A stretch of 40,905 bases of DNA. It comes from an uncultured Colwellia sp. GTDB lineage: Bacteria > Pseudomonadota > Gammaproteobacteria > Enterobacterales > Alteromonadaceae. The stretch spans positions 1-40,905 of the forward strand of contig CAJXYE010000040.1 of assembly GCA_913063325.1 (NCBI GenBank), written 5' to 3'. This document shows, piece by piece, positions 16,640-25,426 of this stretch (position 1 is its first letter; each line of letters begins with the position of its first letter). Both the position numbers and the translations under genes were made by a program. The notes under the pieces were generated by a model. That model did not search any database and was not told the origin of the DNA. It saw nothing but the letters and a program-made list of their open reading frames with translations.

Positions 16640-18010
16640 ATGGAGTCAATTTTAGTGCGATATGTTCTAGCTTTATTTTTTTACCGAGTATTACTTTTAT
16701 TGCTCACCCCAATACTTTTACTTGTGCTATTAATCCGCTCTGTTAATCACCCTGAGTACCGCCACCGTTTATTTGAACGCTTGGGCTTTTTTCCTAAACC
16801 TTCTACACAGGGAGGTATTGTTGTACACGCTGCCAGTGTCGGAGAAGTCATCGCGCTAAAAAGCTTTATCGAAAAGCTATTAGTCAACTATCCCGATTTA
16901 CCTATCACCATTACTTCATTTACCCCGACTGGCTCTGCGCAAATAACTAAACTCTTTGGTGAACGTGTTCAACATGGTTATTTACCCTTAGATATATTGC
17001 CCTGCACAGCACTATTTCTGCATCGACTTAAACCTAAAATGATGATTTTTATGGAAACCGAGTTATGGCCTAACTTAATTTCGCAATGTGCCCAACAACA
17101 GGTGAAATTATTATTAATTAACGGTCGATTATCAAAAAAATCCTTAACCAGTTACCAAAAAATTAGCGCCCTTATTAAGCCTTGTTTGAATCGCTTTGAT
17201 AAAATACTTACACAAAGCCAAGAAAACTTAAGCCATTTTTTGCAACTCGGTGCCCATAAAAACCACTGTGAAAATAGCGGTAATTTAAAGTTTGATATAA
17301 GCGTTAACGAACAAGTACTCAATAAAAAAGCTGAATTAGCGAAATTGCTTATTGCTGATGACTCTCAGCCTAAGAGAACCATATGGTTAGTAGCCAGTAC
17401 TCATGAGGGTGATGAAGCTATTGCCTTAGCCGCTTTTAAAACATTGTTACTACAGTACCCTGCATTGCTTTTGATCCTTGTACCGCGACATCCAGAACGT
17501 TTTGAACACGTTGCCAATCTTTGTCTTGAACAACAATTATCGCTAGCCAAACGCAGTGACAATACGATAATTAATGACGAACAAGTGTGGTTACTCGATA
17601 GTCTTGGCGAGTTAATGGCTGCCTTTGCTTTAAGTGACATTGTCACTATGGGTGGAAGTTTCAGTGAGATTGGCGGCCATAATCCGTTAGAACCGGCATT
17701 ATTTAATAAACCCATAATTGTTGGACACAACATGAGTAATTTCAACGAGATAATGCAACAACTAAGGCAAGAGCATGCCATTATTGAACTCGCTGGTAGC
17801 ACACCGGCAAATGAATCTAGCACACAGCTTGCCAATGAAGTTGATGCTTTAATGCAACACCCCAAAAGGCAACAAACGCTTGGCGAAAATGCGCTCAACG
17901 TCGTTTTAAAAAACCAAGGTGCTAGTGAAAAAACTCTGGCTCAAGTAGCGCAGCTTTTGCCTATTAGAGCTAATATTATCAGTAGTAAGCCATTAGGAGA
18001 TAACTCGTGA
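16640..18010 (+). CDS. waaA: 3-deoxy-D-manno-octulosonic acid transferase WaaA
   Basis: WaaA transfers Kdo from CMP-Kdo to lipid A precursor at the inner membrane, starting the LPS inner core. The product has 456 residues (family about 420-430). There is an N-terminal membrane anchor at about 8-32; VVHAASVGEV at 61-70 contains the catalytic Glu69; FMETELWPN near 137 and the CMP-binding GGSFSEIGGHNPLEPA stretch near 340 are typical of GT30. A GTG at 16655 with GGAG nine bases upstream could be the true start, removing five residues. The stop overlaps kdkA by four bases. Confidence 0.96.
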   Translation: MESILVRYVLALFFYRVLLLLLTPILLLVLLIRSVNHPEYRHRLFERLGFFPKPSTQGGIVVHAASVGEVIALKSFIEKLLVNYPDLPITITSFTPTGSAQITKLFGERVQHGYLPLDILPCTALFLHRLKPKMMIFMETELWPNLISQCAQQQVKLLLINGRLSKKSLTSYQKISALIKPCLNRFDKILTQSQENLSHFLQLGAHKNHCENSGNLKFDISVNEQVLNKKAELAKLLIADDSQPKRTIWLVASTHEGDEAIALAAFKTLLLQYPALLLILVPRHPERFEHVANLCLEQQLSLAKRSDNTIINDEQVWLLDSLGELMAAFALSDIVTMGGSFSEIGGHNPLEPALFNKPIIVGHNMSNFNEIMQQLRQEHAIIELAGSTPANESSTQLANEVDALMQHPKRQQTLGENALNVVLKNQGASEKTLAQVAQLLPIRANIISSKPLGDNS

Positions 18011-18795
18011 GTCAAGCGACAACCAGCGCACAATTTTCTAAATTCGAACAAGGGAACCTGACCTGTGTTTACAATCAAACGCTGATCACAAATTTCGACA
18101 CAGAAATGCTTAATCCAAGCTATTGGCAACAAAATAATGCGGTAACAGGCTCAGCGCAAGGTCGAGGTACCACGTGGTTTGTCGAGTATAAAGATAACGG
18201 TGATATTAAGCATGATTGGGTATTACGCCATTATTACCGTGGAGGTTTAATCGGCAAACTTATAAGAGACTCTTATTGGTTTAGCGGCGTAGCAAAAACC
18301 CGTGCGGCTTCTGAGTTTGCTCTTTTACGTCACATCAATACACTTCAACTTCCAGCACCAGAGCCAATCGCTTATCGTGTTACTCAACATGGCTTTTATT
18401 ATCAAGCAGACCTGCTTTCCAGTCGCATTCACCATGCACAAGATTTAGTCGCAATATTAAGTGAAAAGGCATTAACGGATGATGTTTGGCACAACATAGG
18501 CGCGACTATTCAACGCTTTCACCATCACGGTATTTATCATCATGATTTAAATAGCCATAACATTTTACTCAATGACAAAAATCAGGTGTTTCTGATCGAC
18601 TTTGATCGTGGTGAGCTGCGGACTAATCCAATCAATACTACCTGGAAACAAGCCAATATGGCTCGTTTACAACGCTCGTTCTTAAAAGAATTAAATAAAC
18701 TCGCTGAATTTAATTATACCGAGCAGAACTGGCAAGCCTTGATGGCTGGTTACCAGGATGGAAACACTGCCGATGCTGAAAGGCAAAACTCATAA
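18007..18795 (+). CDS. kdkA: 3-deoxy-D-manno-octulosonic acid kinase KdkA
   Basis: KdkA phosphorylates the Kdo of Kdo-lipid A at the 4-position with ATP, as in Haemophilus and Vibrio, which carry a single phosphorylated Kdo. The product has 262 residues. The kinase motifs are GIYHHDLNSHNILL at 175-188 (catalytic Asp180, Asn185) and LIDFDRGE at 196-203 (metal Asp198). The start is GTG in the overlap GTGA with waaA, so the two are translationally coupled. The pairing predicts that WaaA here adds one Kdo. Confidence 0.93.
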   Translation: MSQATTSAQFSKFEQGNLTCVYNQTLITNFDTEMLNPSYWQQNNAVTGSAQGRGTTWFVEYKDNGDIKHDWVLRHYYRGGLIGKLIRDSYWFSGVAKTRAASEFALLRHINTLQLPAPEPIAYRVTQHGFYYQADLLSSRIHHAQDLVAILSEKALTDDVWHNIGATIQRFHHHGIYHHDLNSHNILLNDKNQVFLIDFDRGELRTNPINTTWKQANMARLQRSFLKELNKLAEFNYTEQNWQALMAGYQDGNTADAERQNS

Positions 18796-19115
18796 TGCAT
18801 TATAGCATCGCGATATTAACTATTGGGCTAACATTAGTTCCATTTTCTTCGAGCGCAAAAAAAACAGCTGCGAGGGATATTAGTCATTTAATTTCCAAAG
18901 AAGTCTTTATTAGTTATCACGATGTCGCTGACTTTATTGAGCAATCGCCAAAAGTAACTATTACCGTTATGCCATCAAAGTCAGATATCAACGAATATGG
19001 TCAACACGTTGCAAAAACGTTGACCGGATCTGATTGTGATAGGGACGGTATAATGGATGATAATAAAACCTGCAATGCGGTTTTTTATAAACTGTGGTTA
19101 AAATACGCCCGTTAA
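18795..19115 (+). CDS. Small secreted hypothetical protein
   Basis: I do not recognise the family. The product has 106 residues with a signal peptide at about 1-21 (hydrophobic core, PFSSSAK). The mature part has an acidic loop, GSDCDRDGIMDDNKTC, resembling a DxDxDG calcium-binding loop flanked by two cysteines that could form a disulfide. The start overlaps the kdkA stop by one base (TAATG), so it is made with the Kdo genes, but a role in LPS is only a suggestion. Confidence 0.7.
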   Translation: MHYSIAILTIGLTLVPFSSSAKKTAARDISHLISKEVFISYHDVADFIEQSPKVTITVMPSKSDINEYGQHVAKTLTGSDCDRDGIMDDNKTCNAVFYKLWLKYAR

Positions 19116-19120
19116 TCGCT

Positions 19121-19169
19121 AACTGATAACTGATAACTGATAACTGATAACTGATAACTGATAACTAAT
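19121..19169. repeat. Tandem 7-bp repeat AACTGAT x6 plus one variant
   Basis: Six perfect copies of AACTGAT (19121-19162) are followed by AACTAAT (19163-19169). The array lies between converging genes and its end supplies the stop codon of the hydrolase. The last copy also forms ACTGAT-AACTA-ATCAGT (19157-19173), a small hairpin. Copy number is likely to vary by replication slippage. Confidence 0.9.
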
Positions 19170-20541
19170 CAGTATTTCTTAAAAATACAGTCATCGCCTC
19201 CAACATTTCTTGATAATACGGATTATAAGTTAATCGCTGCATTGGCAAATCACGCGTAAGGTTCATTGCGGTAACTTCTCCTTTAATAACCTGCTTATTA
19301 TGTTTGCATGCTTTATAACGCGGGGCATCCGTAACATAATGACCACAGTTTCGATATTGGCCATTAACACCGTAATGTGGATTATTCGGTGAATTCGTTG
19401 TCGCAATGTGAGCAACATCAAAAATTTCACTACATAAGCTTTCAGGTGAACATTCAGGCACTATCACTTCCATCACATCCACTAATCTTGAGGGCAGCTT
19501 GTTGTTATCACCATAATAAATCAACATACTTTTCTTCATCTGCGCTATCGGAGATGCTAACAGCCACTGCTGAACTAACTGTAAGGTATGTGCAGTATCT
19601 ATGGTTTGGTCATGCTCACTCGCTACAACAAACAGCGGGATATCATGCATTTGCCGACTCGCGTTTGCCCCCTCTCCCACAACTAGCTTCATTAAAGCGT
19701 GAACCTGTGCCCCTGCGTTATACGGGAACGACTCATACTTAGCAAAATCGATATCGGCATCTAAATCAATCCAGTCAATAAAAGGGATGCCATCAATATA
19801 TTTTGCTAACCAGGCTAAGTCACTTTTTGCTTTTGAGGCAGGCGACCACATAAACAGTCCTTTAATTTTTTCATCTACCTGTTGCTGCTGCATCAAGTAA
19901 TTAAAAATAAGTGCCCCACCAGTAGATAAGCCGCCAAGGTACACTTGCTGGTAATCATTTAACGTTTGGTCAATAGCAAATGTTGCCGCTTGCTGCCACT
20001 TTTCGTAATCCGTGTGAACTAACTCTGAAGGCGCTACGCCATGGCCTGGCAGTAACAAGGTACGTACCGTAAATCCCTGTTGATAAAAAAACTGGCTAAG
20101 GTCGTGAAAAGAAAAAGGTGAATCCGTTAAACCATGAATAAGCAAAATAGCTTTATCGTTATTTTCTTGTGCTAATTCAAAGGGAGCTACCAACTGGCTT
20201 ATCTTAGGTGTTTTCGACCATTGATTTTTTTTTGCTAATTGTTGATAAGTTTTAGTCACAATCGGGCATGGCATATTTGCTCTAGGGTTTTTATCAACCA
20301 CAACTTGATAAGCACCGTCAAGATAGGCTTGGTAACTAGATAGTTTATCAAAATTAATGCTAGCTAAAGGCTCTCCTTTCGCATTATCAGCTGGCGTGTT
20401 AGCGAAGCGATACTTACCAGACTCAATGAGAGATACGTAATCATCTTGAATGCTCAAGCAATCTTCTTGTGCTTGGGCAAATGGCAAGGAACTCACCAGC
20501 CACAGTAGTAATATCAGGTACTGATTAACACTTTTCATCAT
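19165..20541 (-). CDS. Periplasmic alpha/beta hydrolase (lipase/esterase-like)
   Basis: The product has 458 residues with a signal peptide at about 1-24 (LVSSLPFAQA). The alpha/beta hydrolase core begins near residue 130: LLIHGLTDSPFSF supplies the oxyanion HG, LLLPGHGVAP follows, and the nucleophile elbow GLSTGG has Ser206. DQT near 315 may carry the acid, and the DVAHIATTNSPNNPHYG stretch the histidine. It resembles exported carboxylesterases/lysophospholipases; the substrate is unknown. Cysteines in the C-terminal part (ECSPESLC, NCGHY, KACK) suggest disulfides. It stands alone, with a hairpin separating it from pyrE upstream. Confidence 0.85.
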   Translation of the reverse strand: MMKSVNQYLILLLWLVSSLPFAQAQEDCLSIQDDYVSLIESGKYRFANTPADNAKGEPLASINFDKLSSYQAYLDGAYQVVVDKNPRANMPCPIVTKTYQQLAKKNQWSKTPKISQLVAPFELAQENNDKAILLIHGLTDSPFSFHDLSQFFYQQGFTVRTLLLPGHGVAPSELVHTDYEKWQQAATFAIDQTLNDYQQVYLGGLSTGGALIFNYLMQQQQVDEKIKGLFMWSPASKAKSDLAWLAKYIDGIPFIDWIDLDADIDFAKYESFPYNAGAQVHALMKLVVGEGANASRQMHDIPLFVVASEHDQTIDTAHTLQLVQQWLLASPIAQMKKSMLIYYGDNNKLPSRLVDVMEVIVPECSPESLCSEIFDVAHIATTNSPNNPHYGVNGQYRNCGHYVTDAPRYKACKHNKQVIKGEVTAMNLTRDLPMQRLTYNPYYQEMLEAMTVFLRNTD

Positions 20542-20632
20542 GATTTCCTGTTTAAGTTTTCTGTTTTACGTATCAATTTACGATTAGCACTTAGAAAGTA
20601 TATCAATTGAGATAATATACTAGGCAAAAAAT

Positions 20633-20665
20633 AACGCCTTTGAAACATTATGCTTCAAAGGCGTT
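20633..20665 (-). terminator. Rho-independent terminator of rph-pyrE
   Basis: AACGCCTTTGAA (20633-20644) and TTCAAAGGCGTT (20654-20665) form a perfect 12-bp stem with a 9-base loop. On the minus strand it is followed by ATTTTTTG, a proper T run. It lies 51 bases beyond the pyrE stop. Confidence 0.9.
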
Positions 20666-20716
20666 CTTGCTTATAGGTAAGTAACTAAACACTACTCACC
20701 AACAGTCGTTAGTGTA

Positions 20717-21370
20717 TTAGATACCGTAATTTAAACGATATTCTTTAATACTTGCTAAGTTTTCTGCTAATTCAGGTTGGCTTGCGATTTTTTCTTCTAA
20801 GAAAGTCACTACATCACCTAAAGTAACAATTGCCGCAACTTGCGTACCAAAGTCACGCTCAACTTCTTGAATTGCTGACAGTTCACCCTGGCCTTTTTCT
20901 TGGCGATCAAGCGCAATTAATACTCCTGATAGCTGAGCACCATGTGCTTTAATGATTTCCATTGATTCACGAATAGCAGTGCCTGCAGTGATAACATCAT
21001 CCACTAACATGATTTTACCTTCAAGCTCAGCGCCCACTAATGAACCGCCTTCGCCATGAGTTTTGGCTTCTTTGCGGTTAAAGCAATAAGGTACATCGGT
21101 ATTGTGGTGATCGTACAGCGCAACTGTCGTTGTAGTGGCAATTGGAATGCCTTTATAAGCAGGGCCAAATACTAGATCAAAATCAATTTTTGAATCCATT
21201 AGCGTTGCCGCATAAAAACGGCCTAAACGTGCTAAGTCACCACCGGTTTTGAACATTCCTGCATTAAAAAAGTACGGGCTCACTCGGCCAGATTTTAAGG
21301 TGAATTCACCAAAACGTAGTACTTGTTTCTCTATCGCGAACTCAATAAACTCGCGTTGATAATCTTTCAT
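20717..21370 (-). CDS. pyrE: Orotate phosphoribosyltransferase PyrE
   Basis: PyrE joins orotate to PRPP to give OMP in pyrimidine synthesis. The product has 217 residues (E. coli 213). The catalytic loop [16 protein letters not shown] is at about 98-113, and the PRPP signature [12 protein letters not shown] at about 121-132. It lies 33 bases downstream of rph, the same rph-pyrE pair as in E. coli, where translation of rph modulates pyrE attenuation. Confidence 0.98.
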   Translation of the reverse strand: MKDYQREFIEFAIEKQVLRFGEFTLKSGRVSPYFFNAGMFKTGGDLARLGRFYAATLMDSKIDFDLVFGPAYKGIPIATTTTVALYDHHNTDVPYCFNRKEAKTHGEGGSLVGAELEGKIMLVDDVITAGTAIRESMEIIKAHGAQLSGVLIALDRQEKGQGELSAIQEVERDFGTQVAAIVTLGDVVTFLEEKIASQPELAENLASIKEYRLNYGI

Positions 21371-21403
21371 GGTTATTTTCCTGTTTACTTAACTGAACGT
21401 AGC

Positions 21404-22117
21404 TTAGCTTAATGCTGCTTTTTGTAGATCGAATAATTCGTTAATACCGTTTTTAGCTAGTTCAAGCATGGCTTGCATTTCTTCAAAGCTAAATGGTTCT
21501 TCTTCAGCTGTACCTTGTACTTCAATCAGCTTACCCGTATCTGTCATTACAACATTCAAATCGGTATCAGCGGCTGAATCTTCTGGGTAATCTAAGTCAG
21601 CTACCGCTTCGCCTTTATAAATACCAACAGATACTGCAGCAATCATATGCTTAAGTGGGTTAGTTTTGATAATGTCTTTAGCGCGCATGTAGTTAAGGGC
21701 ATCAACTAAGGCAACACAAGCACCAGTAATAGAAGCAGTACGTGTACCGCCATCCGCTTGGATAACATCACAATCAACTGAAATAGTATTTTCGCCTAAG
21801 GCTTTTAAATCTACTGCCGCACGTAATGCACGCGCAATTAAACGAGAAATCTCTAGCGTACGACCACTTTGCTTACCAGACGCTGCTTCGCGACGCATAC
21901 GGGTATGAGTTGAGCGAGGTAACATACCGTATTCAGCAGTAACCCAACCTTTACCTTGGCCTTTTAAAAAGCGTGGTACACCTACTTCAACGGTAGCAGT
22001 ACAAATTACTTTAGTATCGCCAAACTCAATAAGTACTGAGCCTTCTGCATGAGTAGTATATTGACGAGTAATCGTAACGGGGCGAATTTGCCCTAATGTT
22101 CTGCCGCTTGGACGCAT
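21404..22117 (-). CDS. rph: Ribonuclease PH
   Basis: RNase PH is a phosphate-dependent 3'-5' exonuclease that trims tRNA 3' ends. The product has 237 residues, the family length (E. coli 238). [16 protein letters not shown] opens the protein; the phosphate-binding region [20 protein letters not shown] is near 82-101, and [22 protein letters not shown] near 115-137 is diagnostic. It is the first gene of rph-pyrE, and divergent from the thioredoxin-like gene rather than from yicC as in enterobacteria. Confidence 0.98.
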   Translation of the reverse strand: MRPSGRTLGQIRPVTITRQYTTHAEGSVLIEFGDTKVICTATVEVGVPRFLKGQGKGWVTAEYGMLPRSTHTRMRREAASGKQSGRTLEISRLIARALRAAVDLKALGENTISVDCDVIQADGGTRTASITGACVALVDALNYMRAKDIIKTNPLKHMIAAVSVGIYKGEAVADLDYPEDSAADTDLNVVMTDTGKLIEVQGTAEEEPFSFEEMQAMLELAKNGINELFDLQKAALS

Positions 22118-22251
22118 AGTGTGTTCCTTTAAATAAAAGACGGATAAATTAATTCCGGCTATTATAATGCTTATCAGACATTTTTGAAATATAGTTCACC
22201 AAAGCAAGGTCATGTTAATTGTCCGAGCAATAAATATTATCAGAGAGCTTC

Positions 22252-22791
22252 ATGAGAATTATCACCACACTTATTATCAGTTTAGGTTTATTACTAAGCA
22301 GTATTGCCACGGCAAATACGGCTTCCTCTGGTGTAATCCCTGACTTACCCCTTTACAGTAAAATATATGATGATCAACGTGACCCTTTCAAAGATGCCTC
22401 TGCCGCACTAACTTTAGCAAAAGAAACCAATCGCCAAGTGTTGATTGAAATAGGCGGAAACTGGTGTAGTTGGTGTCATAAAATGGACGCCTTTCTTGCT
22501 AAAAACCCTGACGTATCCTTAGCATTACATAGCCAATACGTATTATTAAAAATAAGTGTCAGTGACAGTAATGAAAATAATGACTTCATGAAATCACTGC
22601 CGCCAGTATTGGGTTACCCACATATGTATGTGTCTACTGCACAAGGAAAAATGATTTTATCTAAAGATACTGCGGAACTATTGGCTGGCGATAATTATTC
22701 GAGATCACAATGGTTAAGCTTTTTAAGTAACTGGTCTGTTAGTGCTACCAAAGCGCAAGCACAGTTATCAACAACAGCCTCTGTAGACTAA
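22252..22791 (+). CDS. Periplasmic thioredoxin-like protein
   Basis: The product has 179 residues with a signal peptide at about 1-22 (LLLSSIATANT). The thioredoxin-fold core has IGGNWCSWCHKMDAF at 67-81 with the redox pair Cys72/Cys75, and a cis-proline region LPPVLGYPHMYV. The WCxWCH pattern is that of thioredoxin_7/DUF255-type proteins. It precedes the twin-arginine subunit and the GMC dehydrogenase by about 50 bases and may help mature or protect those cysteine-containing exported proteins; that link is inferred from position. Confidence 0.85.
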   Translation: MRIITTLIISLGLLLSSIATANTASSGVIPDLPLYSKIYDDQRDPFKDASAALTLAKETNRQVLIEIGGNWCSWCHKMDAFLAKNPDVSLALHSQYVLLKISVSDSNENNDFMKSLPPVLGYPHMYVSTAQGKMILSKDTAELLAGDNYSRSQWLSFLSNWSVSATKAQAQLSTTASVD

Positions 22792-22842
22792 TGAATAATA
22801 GCGCAGATTAGCAGTAGCCCCCCAGTTTATAGGAGCAACTTC

Positions 22843-23577
22843 GTGATTAATGAAGATACATGTAGGTCTTTTTTTGATAAAAATTACCGAACGCCTGAGT
22901 TTATCAAACTTAAAAAGAAACAAGCGCAACAGGGTCGACGTCGCTTTCTTAAATCAGCCGCAGGTATAGGCGCATTAGCCAGCTTGCCTGCACTTAATGT
23001 GAGCGCAAAATCGCAACTATCACAGAGTGAATTACTTAACACCTTAGTTAAAACAGATCCTTGGTTAACCCTTGATGCCACCTTGAATCACTTATTACCC
23101 AGTTCGCCTACAGGTCCTAGCGCAAGTGAAATCAGAGCAACCGCTTATTTGCACCAAGTAATGACTGTGCAACCAACAGAGCAAGACGAAAAAGACTTTA
23201 TTCTAAAAGGTGTTGGTTGGTTAAATGGCTATGCCAACAGTGAAAAATCAGCAAATTTTGCACAGTTAAGTTTTACCGACAAAGAGCAGCTATTACGCGG
23301 TATTAGCCGCTCTACCGCAGGACAAAACTGGTTGAATACTTTGCTCGGTTATATTTTTCAAGCCATGCTTTCTCCTTCGAGTTACGGCGGTAACCCTGAT
23401 GGTATTGGTTGGGCATGGTTAGAACATCAAGCGGGTTTCCCACTGCCTGAAAAAGGACAGCGTTATTTTGAATTACCTACCAGAGCTCGAATTGATTTGA
23501 TCAGTCGAGTTGACTATGACGCTAAACGCTTAGCATCAAGCCGTGCTAAATCGCACCAAGGAACTAAAAAATCATGA
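22843..23577 (+). CDS. Gluconate 2-dehydrogenase subunit 3-like protein, Tat-exported
   Basis: This is the small subunit of a membrane or periplasmic GMC-type dehydrogenase. The product has 244 residues. A twin-arginine signal is visible: GRRRFLKSAAGIGALASLPA at 31-50. The rest matches the gluconate 2-dehydrogenase subunit 3 family: LDATLNHLLPSSPTGPSASEI, TDKEQLL and GGNPDGIGWAWLEHQAGFPLP near the C-terminus. The start is GTG with AGGAGC upstream. Its stop overlaps the GMC gene start (ATGA), so the two are translated together. The GMC subunit has no signal of its own and is probably exported piggyback through this Tat signal. Confidence 0.88.
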   Translation: MINEDTCRSFFDKNYRTPEFIKLKKKQAQQGRRRFLKSAAGIGALASLPALNVSAKSQLSQSELLNTLVKTDPWLTLDATLNHLLPSSPTGPSASEIRATAYLHQVMTVQPTEQDEKDFILKGVGWLNGYANSEKSANFAQLSFTDKEQLLRGISRSTAGQNWLNTLLGYIFQAMLSPSSYGGNPDGIGWAWLEHQAGFPLPEKGQRYFELPTRARIDLISRVDYDAKRLASSRAKSHQGTKKS

Positions 23578-25295
23578 GTTATGACCTATGTATCATTGGC
23601 AGCGGTGCTGGCGCCTCCCCTATTGCCCATCAGTTATCAAAAGCAGGTGCTAAAGTCTTAGTGCTCGAAAAAGGCCCTTGGTTAACTGAAAAAGAATTCT
23701 TTAAAGATGAACTGACCATCAGTATTCATGATGCTTACAATCCAAAGTTAACTGATGAGCAACATGTCATTGAAGAAGAGTACTTAGATGAAAATGATAA
23801 ACCTTTCTGGCAAGGTGAAAAAACCAGTGACTCTGGCTGGAGTTGGTGGAATGGCAATGTGGTTGGTGGCTCTTCAAACTTCATGAGTGGTTACTTTCAT
23901 CGCTTAAAACCGATTGATTTTCGCTTAAAATCTGAGTTTGGTGCTATCAGTGGCGCTAACGTAGAAGATTGGCCGATTAGTTACGACGAACTCGAACCTT
24001 ACTATGCCAAAGTAGAACGTGAAGTGGGGGTATCGGGTCGTGTGGTGGAACATCCACATCAAGAGCCGCGCTCAACAGACTTTCCCTACCCGCCTATTGC
24101 AGAGCTGCCAATGTCGTCTTGGATAGATAAAGCGGCTGAGAAAATTGGTTATCATGCCATTCCCGTACCCAGAGCAATCCTATCAAAACCGGCGATGGGC
24201 AGACAAAGTTGCGAATATTCTGGTTACTGCAGCAGTTATGGCTGTGCCTCAGGCGCTAAAGGTAGTGGCCGAGCCGCATTATTAAATAATGCTGTAGCGT
24301 CAGGTAATTGCACCATTAAGGCCAATGCCAAAGTTTATAAAATTGCCTCTGATAAACAAGGTAAAATCACGGGTGTACACTATTACGATAAAATAGGCCG
24401 TAAAAAATCAGTGAGCGCCAAAATATATGTGGTAGCTTGCCAAGCAGTTGAAACGTCCCGTTTATTACTGTCTTCGACAGGTGAAAAGTTCCCACATGGT
24501 CTCGCCAACAATAGTGGCCAAGTCGGTAAAAACTTACTCTTTAGTGGCGGCGGTACTGGCCGAGGTGACTTTAACTACGCCGATTTATCAGACAAGCAAG
24601 TGAGTGAATTAAAACAAGTCGGTCCTTTTATCAACCGCGCCCTGCAAGACTGGTATCAAATTGCCGATAAAAGCTTTGTTGGTGCCAATGCTAAAGGACA
24701 AACAAAAGGCGGCACTATCGACTTTTTATTCCACCAAAACCCCATCGCTAGAGCCCGTGGCACTCAATGGGGTTATGACGAAAACGACAACGAGCAGTTA
24801 CTCTGGGGTGAAGACTTAAAACAAAGTATGAAAACTGAGTTTACCAGTTATAAAACACTACGCTTTGAAGTGTTTAACGATTGGCTACCAACGGACGATT
24901 GTTTTGTCAGCTTAGATACTGAGGTAACAGATCAATGGGGCGATCCCGTAGCCAAAGTCCGCATTGGCTATCATGATCATGATCTCGAAGTGGGCGAATA
25001 CCTATCTGAAAAAGCAGAAAAACTACTTGAAGCCTTAGGAGCGAAAAATGTCTCTTCCTCAGTCAGTGGTTACCCTTCAACAAACTTAATGGCGGGTGGC
25101 TGTCGCTTTGGCAATGATCCTAAAACCTCAGTACTCAATAAAAATTGCCAAGCTCATGAAGTTGATAACTTGTATGTAACTGATGGCTCATTTATGCCAA
25201 CGGGCGGCAGCGTGCCATACACTTTTACTATTTACGCTAATGCCTTTCGAGTTGCCGATAAAATAAAAGCACACTGGTTAACCCTGAACAGCTGA
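23574..25295 (+). CDS. GMC family FAD-dependent oxidoreductase
   Basis: This is the flavoprotein subunit of an alcohol/sugar dehydrogenase of the glucose-methanol-choline class. The product has 573 residues. The FAD-binding motif is at 6-31 (IIGSGAGASPIAHQLSKAG, then LVLEKG). NVVGGSSNFMSGYFHR follows near 99, and the C-terminal GMC part near 510-560 contains LMAGGCRFG, NLYVTDGSFMPTGGSVPYTFTIYANAFRVAD. Cysteines cluster in YSGYCSSYGCASGAKGSG near 217. No signal peptide; it overlaps the Tat-bearing small subunit. The electron acceptor is probably a cytochrome or quinone, but no cytochrome subunit gene is present here; the following DM13 lipoprotein may fill a redox role. Substrate unknown. Confidence 0.92.
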   Translation: MSYDLCIIGSGAGASPIAHQLSKAGAKVLVLEKGPWLTEKEFFKDELTISIHDAYNPKLTDEQHVIEEEYLDENDKPFWQGEKTSDSGWSWWNGNVVGGSSNFMSGYFHRLKPIDFRLKSEFGAISGANVEDWPISYDELEPYYAKVEREVGVSGRVVEHPHQEPRSTDFPYPPIAELPMSSWIDKAAEKIGYHAIPVPRAILSKPAMGRQSCEYSGYCSSYGCASGAKGSGRAALLNNAVASGNCTIKANAKVYKIASDKQGKITGVHYYDKIGRKKSVSAKIYVVACQAVETSRLLLSSTGEKFPHGLANNSGQVGKNLLFSGGGTGRGDFNYADLSDKQVSELKQVGPFINRALQDWYQIADKSFVGANAKGQTKGGTIDFLFHQNPIARARGTQWGYDENDNEQLLWGEDLKQSMKTEFTSYKTLRFEVFNDWLPTDDCFVSLDTEVTDQWGDPVAKVRIGYHDHDLEVGEYLSEKAEKLLEALGAKNVSSSVSGYPSTNLMAGGCRFGNDPKTSVLNKNCQAHEVDNLYVTDGSFMPTGGSVPYTFTIYANAFRVADKIKAHWLTLNS

Positions 25296-25426
25296 TAAAA
25301 AAAAGGACTGTGATACTTTTGTGAACATATGCTGTCACTATAAGGCCATCGTAAAGACTTTAACCACTTGTAGATGTAGGCTTCAGGTAGTTTGGGTATC
25401 TAACTTATTATTACTGGTGACCTTAT

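Noticed and set aside
17401..17898. Minus-strand open frame opposite waaA
   Set aside because: It is antisense to a conserved coding region and has no recognisable domain or ribosome site.
19121..19169. CRISPR-like array
   Set aside because: The unit is seven bases with no spacers, so it is a simple tandem repeat.
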